From contig CP136064.1 in NCBI GenBank assembly GCA_032622095.1, positions 219,496,205 to 219,560,204 on the forward strand: a stretch of 64,000 nt of DNA, in the 5' to 3' direction. Origin of the DNA: Siphonodentalium dalli. Its lineage: Eukaryota; Mollusca; Scaphopoda; Gadilida; Siphonodentaliidae. Every line of letters begins with the position of its first letter. Position 1 is the stretch's first letter. Under the pieces are notes generated by a model. It was given only the letters and a program-made list of their open reading frames with translations. It had not been told where the DNA came from and did not search any database. This document shows, piece by piece, positions 34,106 through 45,922 of the stretch. A program made the position numbers and the translations under genes.

Positions 34106-34599
34106 ATCGTGATTATTACCAAATAAATGTCGATTTTGGTATATATTTCAAACTGCAAATGTTGTAAATTGTAATTTGATAAATATAACATAAAATAATA
34201 GCGATTTGGGTGCATTTCTGAGCGACGTTCACGAGTATTTGACTTTGAACTAAATCTTTCGTTAAAAAACAACAACCGTACCTGTAGGCCTACATTCTGC
34301 GCATGTATACAATTGCATGATTTATTCTCACAAAAATCTAAAAGGGGAAGGAGTCACAATATACCGAATAATACAATTAGAAATAGACATCTCCCTGACC
34401 TGACAATTTCCCACCTCCGACATGGCGACATCATCCTGCCGGGTGATGATTCCGTTATCAACTAATCTCGTGCATGCATTGTATATCGGGGTTGAAGTAA
34501 GTGATGGGTTGGTGGAATCAATTTGATTAAAAGTTGGCATAGAACTAAAATTATTGAATAATGGTGAAACGCAAATATATGGCCGCGGCTAGAGGTCCA
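34106..34599. other. No recognisable feature
   Basis: Intronic; no element recognised. Confidence 0.4.
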
Positions 34600-34786
34600 T
34601 ATATTGGCACGTTTGTCCTATAACTGTCACCCGACAAACAAAAATCGTAGCTTCGCGTTCGTTTCGTGCGATACTGCAGCTTCAAATCTGTGGTCTCGTG
34701 CAATATATCCACCGATATACAACACAAGAAAACTAAGATGCATGCATCAGGTCGGCCGTGAACTATCTACCATAGAATTGTTGTAG
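34600..34786 (-). repeat. Dispersed repeat fragment, inverted relative to 39890-40000
   Basis: CTGTCACCCGACAAACAAAA, CGCGTTCGTTTCGTGCGATA, CTGCAGCTTCAAATCTGTGG and TCTCGTGCAATATATC read as the reverse complement of 39915-39995. Confidence 0.8.
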
Positions 34787-35672
34787 CTATCGATTATACA
34801 TTTTGGAACATCTGTCTGTATGTATGTGTGTATGCAAGAATGCATGTCTGTATGTGTTATAGACTCTAACACTGCTCGACTGATCCGACTCGGATTTGGT
34901 ATTTAACGTGTCAACTTGACCTCGCTCATAGGCATGTTTCTGGACCTTGACCGATGTGACTAAAAAATTGTGTGTAGGACTACTTCGATCCCGGGAGCAA
35001 TATGGACGGGTCCAATTTCACGTGGGACCATGTTCTCGAACGTGTTGATATAGGCATGTTTCTGGACCAATTGAACAATAGTTTGGCCAGACGCTGTATA
35101 TACTGGGTACTGTCCAGGTGGAGGCGATCACAAAAAAATCCCTAAATAGCCCGACCGAAGTCGAGTACATCAGCTAGTTTAATATATATTTTGGACATTT
35201 GTCTGTCTGTTTGTCTGTTAGCTATGGCCGGGAAAACTGCCGGACAGATTTGACGAAATTTGATACCTAGCTGTACCTAGGGGAAATTATTTCCAGGGAG
35301 TATTTTGGACGGGTCAAATCTTGATCACGACCTGACTTTGACATTCAAAAAGATCAATTCAAGGTCAAATCTGGTAAAACGGAAGTATTTCAACGAAATT
35401 TAATACCTACTGTTACTTTTGTCCCAGGAGTGTTTCGGGTGGGTCAAATCATGACCCTGACCTGATCTTGACATTCAAAATTGTCAATTCAAGGTCAAAT
35501 CGGGTAAAGCCGGGTGGATTTCGACGGGTACGTTTGTCGTGACTTTTGTCCGGGGAGTGTTTTGGACGGGTCAAATTCACCTTTAAAATGGTCAATTCAA
35601 GGTTAAATCGCGCAATTCTCCGAAAATCAGAGGGGAACATCCCGGACGAAGTCGGGTCCACCAGCTACTATT
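34787..35672 (-). repeat. Two GGTCAAGGTCA-family repeats, inverted orientation
   Basis: 34787-35180 is a related element that ends CCCGACCGAAGTCGAGTACA then TCAGCTAGT. 35181-35672 has three units (TTGACATTCAAAA, GTCAATTCAAGGTCAAATC, GTTTTGGACGGGTCAAAT) and ends GGACGAAGTCGGGTCCACCA, the reverse complement of the opening at 22921. Both start with a GTCTGTCTG or GTCTGTATG tract. Confidence 0.8.
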
Positions 35673-35789
35673 ATATATTTCTAGATTTAGTTACAAACTA
35701 AATACCTGTATATTGTACAAAGAAATGTTTGACAAATATATCTGTATCAATATTACCATACGGGTCATTAAAATAGATACGACGAAACA

Positions 35790-37215
35790 AATTTTGAAGG
35801 GTGCATGTATCAGGTAATTTTTATATTTCAAATGATGACAGGAATGCGGAAAGTTGAAGTACCTACGTAATACTGGCTATCCGAATGAAGAGATATACAT
35901 GTATATATAAACCAAAATAGAAGATGACTGCTGGCGACAATGTTTTCCAAAAAAATTCAAAGCATTCGATAGCTCCCATCTAGTTGTCAGCCCGAAGATC
36001 AATATGAAGTTTGGTGACTATCAGATGAGGGATATGTCTGTACAGTTGCTAAACAATTCAGTCATGCAAAAGAGGATCAAACAGTAAGATACCAAATTGC
36101 TGCCTGTGGTAATGTTTTTTAACGAAATTCGGGAAAATTAGATTACTCTCACCCTGGTTATCCAGAAGATCATTGTGGAATCTGGTGACGATCGGACAAG
36201 GGGTGTCGTCTGTAGGATCAACCAAATTATTTAGCCATAAAAATAGTAAAATTCAAGATCACCGCTGGCAGTGATGTCTTCACAAGGACAGTTTGAGAAC
36301 AAAATATGGCTCACATCTAGCGGTGACCCAAAATATCCACATGAGAAAAAGTTCTCCAATAAAAACTGGCTGCAGGGTGCGCCAATTGATTCAAATTCGA
36401 AATTTAGCAGGGTGTACTGCTTGTGGCCATGTTTCCCCCGCAAATTTGATAGACTGATGGACAAAACCACTGAATCCGTTGAATCAATATACATGTATAC
36501 ATGGATTAATTTATATGCATTGTTATACACAGTACTGGTATATAAAGGTACTGACAATAACAATATTACTAGTATACACAAAATAAACCATATATCATGG
36601 CTATGGGTTCTAATATCCGAATATGACAGCTGAGAACTTGGTGTGAATTGAAGAGTGGTGGTGTCTCAAGTATATCTAACCCTCCACGTTAGAAACATGC
36701 CATTAAATGTCATAAGTATAATCTAGCTTGAGGACAGAAGTTATCCATAAACCCCCCCTTAATTCAACCAGGTCCTCGCGCGATGTATGGTCGATCACAT
36801 GATGATCTAGGGGGGATTATAATTGTTGTATAAAAACAGCACTGCATGTAAATATAAAATAAAATAGTGCTACATCTTATTACAGATTATTGCCATATAT
36901 AATCAGTGACTATACAGACAGTCTGACAAAATAAAGTTTCAGTGACACTCTATCCGAAGAGGGGAATAATTCCATCTGTTACAGTCAATGGAGCAATTAT
37001 GAATCTGGAAAGGTGAAATTTCTAAGTAATACTAGATATCGACATGACGCGATAACATATAACGTAAATGCAATATGGCCGCTGGCGACCATTTTTTCCT
37101 TTAAAATTAAAAAAATATCTGATAGCTCTCATCTGATAGATCAATATATAAATATGAAGTTTGGTGATGATCGGATGAGTGAAGTGGACTGTGCTAAACG
37201 GTTTAGTAATGCTTA
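35790..37215. repeat. Diverged repeated blocks with GATCAATATGAAGTTTGGTGA
   Basis: CTGGCGACAATGTTTTCC, GATAGCTCCCATCT, GATCAATATGAAGTTTGGTG and AC(T/G)ATC(A/G)GATGAG near 35930-36070 recur, with changes, near 36110-36210 and 37078-37190. These are probably old units of one tandem repeat. The rest of the stretch, including the open frame at 36271-36633, is unassigned. Confidence 0.5.
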
Positions 37216-37451
37216 AAAAGATTCTTACCTTAATAGTTTTATGTTCACTTTATAAACTTCACTGAGTCATCTTTGTCATGTATTGAGTTTGATATCTTTT
37301 GTTAACAGTTTATAAATCATGTATGTCTCATGTTTGTTATTTTAATTTATGTGTTTATTATCATTAAATAAAGTTGCATTCCTTAAAAAGATTCTTACCT
37401 CAATGTTTTTATGTTCACTTTATAAACTCCACTGAGTCATCTTTGTCATGT
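37216..37451. repeat. Direct duplication of about 68 bp
   Basis: AAAAAGATTCTTACCTTAAT then TTTATGTTCACTTTATAAAC and CACTGAGTCATCTTTGTCAT at 37216-37283 recur at 37384-37451 with two or three changes. The first copy is followed by an ATTAAATAAAG signal at about 37362. Confidence 0.8.
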
Positions 37452-37605
37452 TTCCATACGATTTAATGCCCTTGCGTATGACGTTATATCTCAATAATAA
37501 GAATATGCCAGCTAAAGGCGGATTATAACAGTGGGGCTATAACGCTTAATGAATACTGGAGCGCCATAACATACTGCGTAGCAGAATATCGCTGAATAGA
37601 CGGAT

Positions 37606-38183
37606 ATATTCACTGGCTTCCTGTGCCGTATAGGATTGAATTTAAAATTTTGTTGTTAACATTCCGAGCGGTCGAAGGAACGGCACCATATTATATAAAG
37701 GAACTAGTTAATCTAAGGCAACCATTTGGTTCGATGCAGAAGAGATCCGACAGTAAACGACTTCTTATACTTCCTATGTCCAGCCATCGCACGTTAGGGG
37801 ATAGAGCTTTCTGTGTTGCCGCTCCTACATTGTGGAACAATCTTCCCGACGATCTCAGACATATTAGTGATGTTTTAGAATTCCGTAAACTTTTAAAAAC
37901 TCACCTTTTTAAAATTGCATATGGAGTCAACTGACTTAATCTTATCGTTAATGGATGTTTATGATTTTTATTTCTCAAACTGACTTTTAACTACAGATGT
38001 ATTTTGAGCATCTTTTTTATTTTTATTTTTTTTAGGATTCGCGTATCTCTTTGATTCAGTCATTTTAACCCTCACGTATTTCTTATCCAATCTGTTTTAT
38101 TGTATATATACTTTTATCGATTCTTTTATGTAACAGCGCCTGCGAACACAATTCTGTTGTGGGTTAGGCTTTATACAAATGTA

Positions 38184-38217
<34 letters not shown>
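37606..38217 (+). pseudogene. LINE fragment (CR1/L2-like), C-terminal tail and 3' end
   Basis: The frame reads HWLPVPYRIEFKILLLTFRA, then GTAPYYIKELV, DRAFCVAAPTLWNNLPDD and FRKLLKTHLFKIAYGVN, stop at 37932-37934. This is the conserved C-terminal tail of CR1/L2-like non-LTR reverse transcriptases, starting at the HWLPV motif. The 3' UTR follows, ending in CTTTATACAAATGTAAATA and an (AAT)n microsatellite (38185-38217), the usual 3' end of such elements. 5' truncation is typical of incomplete reverse transcription. Confidence 0.85.
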
Positions 38218-38344
38218 TGAGATGAACGTAACTCCAATTGTGACTTTGTATTGACTTTAATGCCCATTTAATTTCCGAGTCACCTGTTATTTTTGATAGT
38301 GCCTTGATATACGGTTTTAATAACAATTTATGTTATAAAATATG

Positions 38345-38690
38345 ATTAAAATACTATAATTCACACCATTTGAAACGTCTATGTCTCAGAAGATGCCCAT
38401 AGAGAAATAGAAAACAGCTGAAATCATAAAAAGATCCCCCAGTTATGGCTCCCAGAACGCAACAGAATTCAAACTAAAAATGTATTTTCAATGGAAGGGG
38501 AATAACTCTATATTTAAAATATAGTTATTTTCCCTCCATTGAAAATAATACACTTTGAGCAACAGAACCAGATGAAACTTAAGCAAAAAAACACGTCGGT
38601 AACTCACAAAAAACAACATGTTTACAGTTTATTACACCGGATAAGCTGATAATACAATGAGAGCTTCCTATTTCAAATGGTGTGTAATAT
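38345..38690. mobile_element. Palindromic MITE with central hairpin
   Basis: ACACCATTTGAAA at about 38363 is mirrored by TTTCAAATGGTGT at about 38672. At the centre, GTATTTTCAATGGAAGGGGA at 38480 pairs with TCCCTCCATTGAAAATAATA at 38531, around a TATATTTAAAATATA core. Confidence 0.65.
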
Positions 38691-38982
38691 GACATATATT
38701 ATAGATATGTGATTTGGGGGTTCGAAAGGCCTGGGCCTTTAATGTTGATGTTTCTTTCAAGTACAGATTGCCAGTTCGGACAGACTGTATCTCTTACATA
38801 TAGTTTATTTCAGTCACGCAGTCATCGTGTTTTCAAATTTCCATAATAAACGATAAACTGATACTGTCTTCTTGCTATTAAAAACCGACATCTGGGACAA
38901 TTTGGGAATTAGAATGGGGTGTATAATTGTACTATATGTGAATACTAGCGAAAATATTTTTCATTCCCCGTGTGGTTTTTGT

Positions 38983-39165
38983 GGGGGGGGGGGGGGGGGG
39001 GGGGGTTAAATACGCCCAGAATAATGAACCTTCGGAATAGGAAACCTTCGGAATAATGAACCTTCGGAATAGGGAACCTTCGGAATAATGAACCTTCGGA
39101 ATAATGAACCTTCGGAATAGCGAACCTTCGGAATAGCGAACCTTCGGAATAGAGAACCCTACCCG
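38983..39165. repeat. 23-base G run and 16-bp minisatellite
   Basis: A G run at 38983-39005 is followed by about nine units of AACCTTCGGAATAATG or AACCTTCGGAATAGGG (39020-39165). The reverse complement, CATTATTCCGAAGGTT, resembles the arm units CATAACTCCGAAGGCC of the foldback at 24201-25700. Confidence 0.85.
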
Positions 39166-39360
39166 TTGGGACTTAATGGAGTTTCGTCATCTGTTAAAGA
39201 CTCATTTCTTTAAATTAGCTTTTGAAACTGACTAACATGCAGCTACTGGTATCGTAATTTGTATTTCTCGACAACTTTTTTCAGACTCGTGTAAACTATA
39301 ACTTTGTTGCGCATGTGAACATGTATATGGAATTATCGCGTTATAAATGTATTAAATAAT
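39166..39360 (+). pseudogene. Short LINE 3' fragment
   Basis: TTGGGACTTAATGGAGTTTC reads in frame as WDLMEFRHLLKTHFFKLAFE with small shifts. It is the same C-terminal motif as 37890-37934, followed by a 3' tail ending in GTTATAAATGTATTAAATAA. Confidence 0.6.
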
Positions 39361-39890
39361 GAATAACCTGGACTTGAGCGGCGCATGACGTCATATTTGC
39401 ATTATTGTCGTCAACTTTTCAACTTTTCTGAGCCTAGCCTATATATAGTGGTATTTCGGCCCGATGAGTATAAAAGTTGACTTGCATGGTTCCGCCCTGT
39501 GTTTGAGTTGACATTAATTAATTATGTCATAACTGAGATAATAATTCACTTATTCAAGGGCGACCAAATTGGATGAAAATTAGGCCTATTATCTGTGGAT
39601 AAAACGGCTATAGGCCTATATAGCTCGGTGACATGAACTTGGTCAAAATGCTGTCTGACATAGCGGTGGGTTTTCTCAACAATAATAATTTAAATTAAAT
39701 TTAAGGCTAAACTATCCAAAATTAAGTTTAAAAAAAGGTTGTATTTAAAAAAATTGAAGTCCAGGTTATTCTTGTTGACAATTGATATAGGCCTAGTATT
39801 ACGCTATAAAAAAGCTTCATACAAGATACACATCGGGACGTCCGTCGGTGACCGACCAGTCAATGTGTATAGGTTATTAAATGTTAGGCC
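39361..39890. other. No recognisable feature
   Basis: Intronic; no gene or repeat match. Confidence 0.4.
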
Positions 39891-40065
39891 TAATGCATGT
39901 GTTGTATATCGGTAGATATATTGCACGAGACCACACATTTGAAGCTGCAGTATCGCACGAAACGAACGCGAAGTTAAGATTTTTGTTTGTCGGGTGACAG
40001 TATAGTAGCAGTATTTGGTAGACCCGATATATTTTTTGCATAAATCAGTTTTAGGCGGACAATTC
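39890..40065 (+). repeat. Dispersed repeat, most complete copy
   Basis: Carries, joined in one piece, the blocks found separately and in opposite orientation at 33449-33500 and 34600-34720. These include GCACGAGACCACA, CGCACGAAACGAACGCGAAG, TTGTCGGGTGACAGT and TTTGGTAGACCCGATATATT. Confidence 0.7.
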
Positions 40066-42044
40066 TTTATTTAATTTAAAGTCGAAACATCCGCAGCGGT
40101 CTTGCAAAACTCAACTTTTCTAGTTTTGCATTTTTTATGTATATAGGATGCAGCAAAAAAGGAGATAACTGTCCAAATGTCATTAAAACATCGAGAAATC
40201 TGGTGCATACATCGAAATTGAGTATAAATTTCGGGATTGAAAAAAGACAACCTAAATTATGTAATTTCTGTAAATATCGTGTATTGGGCGATTTACATGG
40301 AACTTACAGACCGTGTATTTTGTGTCCCCTGACATGTGTTCGACAATAGAGCTGAGCTCTAATTAAGCTGGAATGAACAGCTTGAACTAATTGTTCGCAC
40401 GTTAAGCGATGGAGCGGATGGATGCTTTGTTAAAATAATTAGCATGCCACCTTCTCTTGAGATTACTTTATATTTATACACATTTTTAGACAAATGTTGC
40501 TACAAATAAATAATATGCAGTAAATGCTATTATGATATTCGCATATGCACATATTATTAAAGCTGACACGTTGGTACAGTCAGGTGATGCAAAAGGTGAT
40601 TTTATTATTATTATATAGGTGTCATTCTTAAAATGGTTTTCTGGCTTCGAGTTCCGAACTACATTACTTTTCATGTATTATATGCCTAATTTCCATGTAT
40701 TATATGTCTAATTTCCCAAGTCTGGAATATTTCAGTAAAACATCATAGTGTACCTATGTCTAGCTTTGGTCATAATATTTCGACGCATATGTGCCTTCCA
40801 CTAAGTCCCTTAATTGCTACTGGAAGTTTCCAAAACCCTCAACTCATGTATATATATGTGCAGGCATACATGTATATCGGTCAATGTAAATCACCAATGG
40901 TCAAGTGGGCCTGTAGTCTGCTGAGTTGCTATATATTGCGTGATATGACTTGCACCCTAGTCGTATACGTACTCTATACACTATAAACTGAGATAGAGGT
41001 CCTAAAAAAAAGAGCACATAACTTACGTATATATACGATACCTTCACTGTGTGGGGCATGTAGCTCTATTTTAGTTATGTGTTCATATATGTAGTTATGT
41101 GACCTTACATGTATCTATATATTGTTATAAGTGCATGTTTTATGGGAGCCTAGTCTGAAGCAACCGTATGTTGTGTGAAACTTTGAAGAAAATAATATAT
41201 CGTTTGAAAATAGTATAATACCGGCTGTGATGGAGTTTGCAGAACGATATGAATACATCGATTTGCCCCAACAACATCAAAGCAAATTAGAAAGACCACG
41301 TTGCCACGAGTACTCGTCGTTGTGATTCGCAAATATTGAACCTAATGACTGCAAGATATATCGGTATATATGTAGAACATGAGATCGAACCAATACCCAT
41401 TCACCGATTTTCAGATATGTATATGGACTTTCGCAAACGTTGAAAAGCGTTTATGTTTTTCTTGTATATTAACATAAGATTGGAAATAGCTGTCGAAACA
41501 TAGATGTATACAATGTAGTCATTACCCAGGGGTAGTATATATAGGACCTCTCAATATCGCAATGGATCAGCGCGTGCAATACTATTTCTAGCAAAATAGC
41601 CCTTTCATCGTCATGTCGAGTAGCAGACGTCAATCAGTCAATGTCATATTGGAGGTCATGATATACATGCAATTTAGCACATCTGTAAAAATATCGCCAT
41701 TAGCCACCAAAAGAAAAAACATCCGGGTGGCTTTACCAGCTGGGCATTTGGATGAAATACACACGTCTTTATAGTGAAAGCCGTACTCACTGATGTATTA
41801 CTCTATATGTACATATGCACGATGGACGCACTAGCTGGCCATGTCATACTTTTGCAGTATGTCGGATTTCAATTTGGAGATATAGCCCGCTGAATAACCT
41901 GTACTGTTGTTAACATACACAACTAAGAGGGAAAATCGACAATGTTCCCACTGATAGACACACAGCACCACCATGTGAAAATGGTTCCTTTATCACGATC
42001 AATATATTAAGAATGAATCCCTGCAGTACTGCAAATGCTTTTAG
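40066..42044. other. No recognisable feature
   Basis: Intronic; short frames such as 40137-40349 (Cys-rich, KRQPKLCNFCKYRVLG) do not match a family I know. A CATGTATTATATG doubling occurs near 40672-40705. Confidence 0.4.
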
Positions 42045-44153
42045 CAGCGAGATATAATGGACGAAGTTACACAGCGAGATATAATGGACGCAAGTTACAC
42101 AGCGAGATATAATGGACGCAAGTTACACAGCGAGATCTAATGAACACAAGATACACAGCTAGATCTAATGGACGCAAGTTACACAGCGAGATCAAATGAA
42201 CACGAGTTACACAGCGAGATCTAATGAACACAAGTTACACAGCGAGATCTAATGAACACAAGTTGCACAGCGAGATCTAATGGACACAAGTTACACAGCG
42301 ATATCTAATGAACACAAGTTACACAGCGAGATCTAATGGACACAAGTTACACAGCGATATCTAATGAACACAGCGAGATCTAATGAACACAAGTTACACA
42401 GCGAGATATAATGGACACAAGTTACACAGCGAGATCTAATGAACACAAGTTACACAGCGAGATCTAATGGACATAAGTTACACAGCGATACCTAATGATC
42501 ACAAGTTACACAGCGAGATCTAACGAACACAAGTTACGCAGCGAGATCTAATGAACACAAGTTACACAGCGAGATCTAATGAACACAAGTTACGCAACGA
42601 GATCTAATGAACACAAGTTACACAGCGAGATATAATGAACACAAGTTACACAGCGAGATCTAATGAACACAATTTACACAGCGAGATCTAATGAACACAA
42701 GTTACACAGCGAGATCTACACAGCGAGATCTAATGGACACAAGTTACACAGCGAGATCTAATGGACACAAGTTACACAGCGAGATCTAATGAACACAAGT
42801 TACACAGCGAGATCTAATGAACACAAGTTACACAGCGAGATCTAATGAACACAAGTTACACAGCGAGATCTAATGGACACAAGTTACACAGCGAGATCTA
42901 ATGAACACAAGTTACACAGCAATATCTAATGAACACAAGTTACACGGCGATATCTAATGAACACATGTTACACAGCGAGATCTAATGAACACAAGTTACA
43001 CAGCGAGATCCAATGGACACAAGTTACACAGCGAGATCCAATGGACACAAGTTACACAGCGAGATCTAATGAACACAAGTTACACGGCGAGATCTAATGA
43101 ACACAAGTTACACAGCGAGATCTAATGAACACAAGTTACACAGCGAGATCTAATGAACACAAGTTACACGGCGAGATCCAATGGACACAAGTTACACAGC
43201 GAGATCTAATGAACACAAGTTACACGGCGAGAACTAATGAACACAAATTACACGGCGAGATCTAATGAACACAAGTTACACAGCGAGATCTAATAAACAC
43301 AAGTTACACGGCGAGATCCAATGGACACAAGTTACACAGCGAGATCTAATAAACACAAGTTACACGGCGAGATCCAATGGACACAAGTTACACAGCGAGA
43401 TCCAATGGACACAAGTTACACAGCGAGATCTAATGAACACAAGTTACACGGCGAGATCTAATGAACACAAGTTACACAGCGAGATCTAATGAACACAAGT
43501 TACACAGCGAGATCTAATGAACACAAGTTACACGGCGAGATCCAATGGACACAAGTTACACAGCGAGATCTAATGAACACAAGTTACACGGCGAGAACTA
43601 ATGAACACAAATTACACGGCGAGATCTAATGAACACAAGTTACACAGCGAGATCTAATGAACACAAGTTACACGGCGAGATCCAATGGACACAAGTTACA
43701 CAGCGAGATCTAATGAACACAAGTTACACGGCGAGATCCAATGGACACAAGTTACACAGCGAGATTTAATTAACACAAGTTACACAGCGAGATATAATGA
43801 ACACAAGTTACACGGCGAGATCTAATGAACACAACTTACACAGCGAGATCTAATGAACACAAGTTACACGGCGAGATCCAATGGACACAAGTTACACAGC
43901 GAGGTCTAATGAACACAAGTTACACGGCGAGATCCAATGGTCACAAGTTACACAGCGAGATTTAATTAACACAAGTTACACAGCGAGATATAATGAACAC
44001 AAGTTACACGGCGAGATCTAATGAACACAAGTTACACAGCGAGATCTAATGAACACAAGTTACACAGCGAGATATAATGGACACAAGTCACACAGCGATA
44101 TCTAATGATCACAAGTTACACAGTGAGATTTAATGGACACACGTTACACGGCG
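42045..44153 (+). repeat. 28-bp satellite array, about 75 copies, 2.1 kb
   Basis: The unit is ACACAGCGAGATCTAATGAA + CACAAGTT (28 bp), with variants ACGGCGAG, GATCC and GGACAC. There are no spacers between units. Longer segments are themselves repeated: a GAACTAATGAAC variant recurs 364 bp apart (13 units, 43231 and 43595), and a GAGATTTAATTAAC variant 196 bp apart (7 units, 43761 and 43957). Open frames in it are fortuitous. A fragment of the 448-bp repeat abuts the right edge. Confidence 0.97.
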
Positions 44154-44515
44154 GCCAATTGCAACTTTTTATAATTCTGCTTCAGTCACTGCGATGTAAT
44201 GGCATCACTGAACTAAATGGTTTCCATTAGGCGACAGTGTTAACGTTTCGGCCGAATTCACTGACTTGAAGCATACAGGCTATTTCAGTGGTGTTCACCC
44301 AGCTAGATTGACACCAGTTGATCACGAAAATGCAAGAAAAATCATAGGTCATGTGTTTACTTTTTAAAATAAATCCCCAAGTGTATGACAGGGCTATCCC
44401 ACAGCCAAATTTGGTCCGGAAAACCCAGAACTACCGTGACAGCAGCTAGTTAAATCAATTTCCCACTCATAAAAATCCATTCCCCAATTAATTCACCAGT
44501 TTAAATTATTTAGAT
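44154..44515 (+). repeat. 448-bp repeat, partial copy next to the satellite
   Basis: From about 44207, ATTAGGCGACAGTGTTAACG, TTGACACCAGTTGATCACGA and ATGCAAGAAAAATCATAGGT match 46083-46370. The first 50 bases (44154-44206) instead resemble the flank of the inverted copy near 16760 (ATCACTGAAC, AAATGGTTTCC). Confidence 0.85.
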
Positions 44516-44590
44516 ACAAGAAAATCATAATCAGAAATGGTAATGCCCTCAAGATCATATTATTAGCCATAAATATAAATTATAATATAA
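44516..44590 (-). repeat. Terminus C of dispersed repeat, inverted copy
   Basis: ACAAGAAAATCATAATCAGA, then AATGGTAATGCCCTCAAGAT and ATTAGCCATAAATATAAATT, match 22725-22800 in the same orientation and 15022, 47831 and 50105 inverted. Confidence 0.75.
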
Positions 44591-44959
44591 AATATATTTG
44601 TTACATGAATGCACCGCCTCAGAATTCCGTTAAAACAACTAATCCTTCAAATTGTTACAAAAAACTACGGCTTATTACTGCAGGTTTCTCATTCACCACA
44701 CCAGAAAGCTTCGAAATTCGGATACAAAATCGGAGGCATTGTGTTCCCGCCAAGAGTGTATGGCCCAGCCATTGTTCATACCTATAAACATCGAAAGCAA
44801 TTAACGCGGTCATAATAGTTACATACTCCAACTATAAGACACCCAGCGAATACACACCCCACGAAAATCCGAAATGTGTTGTCCTGCGAGAAATCCCATC
44901 GCTATAGCTCAATTTGACACGGTCAGATTAGGCTTCCTACAACATCCTAAAACAATAAA

Positions 44960-45450
44960 GCTTCTCAAATCATCGGCATAGTCAACAGAACTTGGACATC
45001 GACACTTTATAATCGCTCTACATAATCATAGTCAGACCTATCATCGAATACTGTAACTCTGCATGGAGTTCACATCACAAATATCAAAGCATTGTGTTAG
45101 AGAAATACAAAGAAAAGCAACGAAACTAGTTCGTCAAACCAAAAAGCTATGCTACCGAGACAGAATGATAAGACTCAATCTGATGTCTTTAAAATATCGA
45201 ATATTTAGAGGAGATCTAATCGAGGTATATAAACTGTTGAATGGTCATTACAATAGCAATGCCTGTGACCTATTAGAAAGACAGTCACCTGGAAGAACAA
45301 GAGGACATAATAAAAAAGTTACAGATGCTCATTGTTGTTAACAAGGCCATAGGAAAATATTTCTTCACGCAGAAGGTGGTAAATAGCTGGAACTCTCCGC
45401 CAGACTTCGCTGTTGAGGCTCCAACACTCGATTAATTCAAAATATAGTTA
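44960..45450 (+). pseudogene. LINE fragment, reverse transcriptase C-terminal region
   Basis: The frame from 45063 reads REIQRKATKLVRQTKKLCYR then DRMIRLNLMSLKYRIFRGDL, IEVYKLLNG and RTRGHNKK, the thumb and post-RT region of a non-LTR element. Preceding bases in other frames give an ITIVRPIIEYCN-like segment and following ones a VVNSWN.LPDF-like segment, so frameshifts are present. It is a separate lineage from the LINE at 52610, judging by motif differences. Confidence 0.75.
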
Positions 45451-45922
45451 GATAGACTCACTCTTCTATTATATAAAATACGAGTTCGACGACAAGTAAT
45501 ATATGCAAGGGACTCACAAGTAAATATCGAATGACGATACATATATTTGTAAACAAGCATTGCAAATAATGTTATTGGGACGAAAAGTCGCAAGACTTGT
45601 TCCGTATTATGATGATGATGATGATCGATGCTGATGATTATGATATGATTGATAGAACAAACCACTATTATGATGATCGTGTCGTTATTTGTTTAAAATA
45701 CGTATCAATTGACATATACGCACCCGTTCCATAATTAAAATCAACATATTTCGACAATTTTAGGGGACCTCCGCGAATTCGGGGACCTCCGCAAATAGTA
45801 TGCAAATAGCGACCTACTGCGAATTGTCACTACCGGAAAAAAACCCATTATCTATTTATAAAATGACCAGCGAACCACAGCTTTTTAAAATCTGTAGAAC
45901 AGTATATACCGGGGGCGTTAAT
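45451..45922. other. No recognisable feature
   Basis: Contains a short (ATG)n tract near 45610-45625 and a doubled GGGGACCTCCGC at 45762-45795. Confidence 0.4.

Noticed and set aside
43265-43489. Open frame encoding a repetitive peptide inside the satellite
   Set aside because: Three 28-bp units make 28 codons, so frames open by chance where the TAATGA stop is shifted or mutated. It has no start context or conservation.
42045-44153. Possible CRISPR array (28-bp regularly spaced repeat)
   Set aside because: There are no spacers, units are contiguous, and the context is an intron in an animal genome. It is a satellite.
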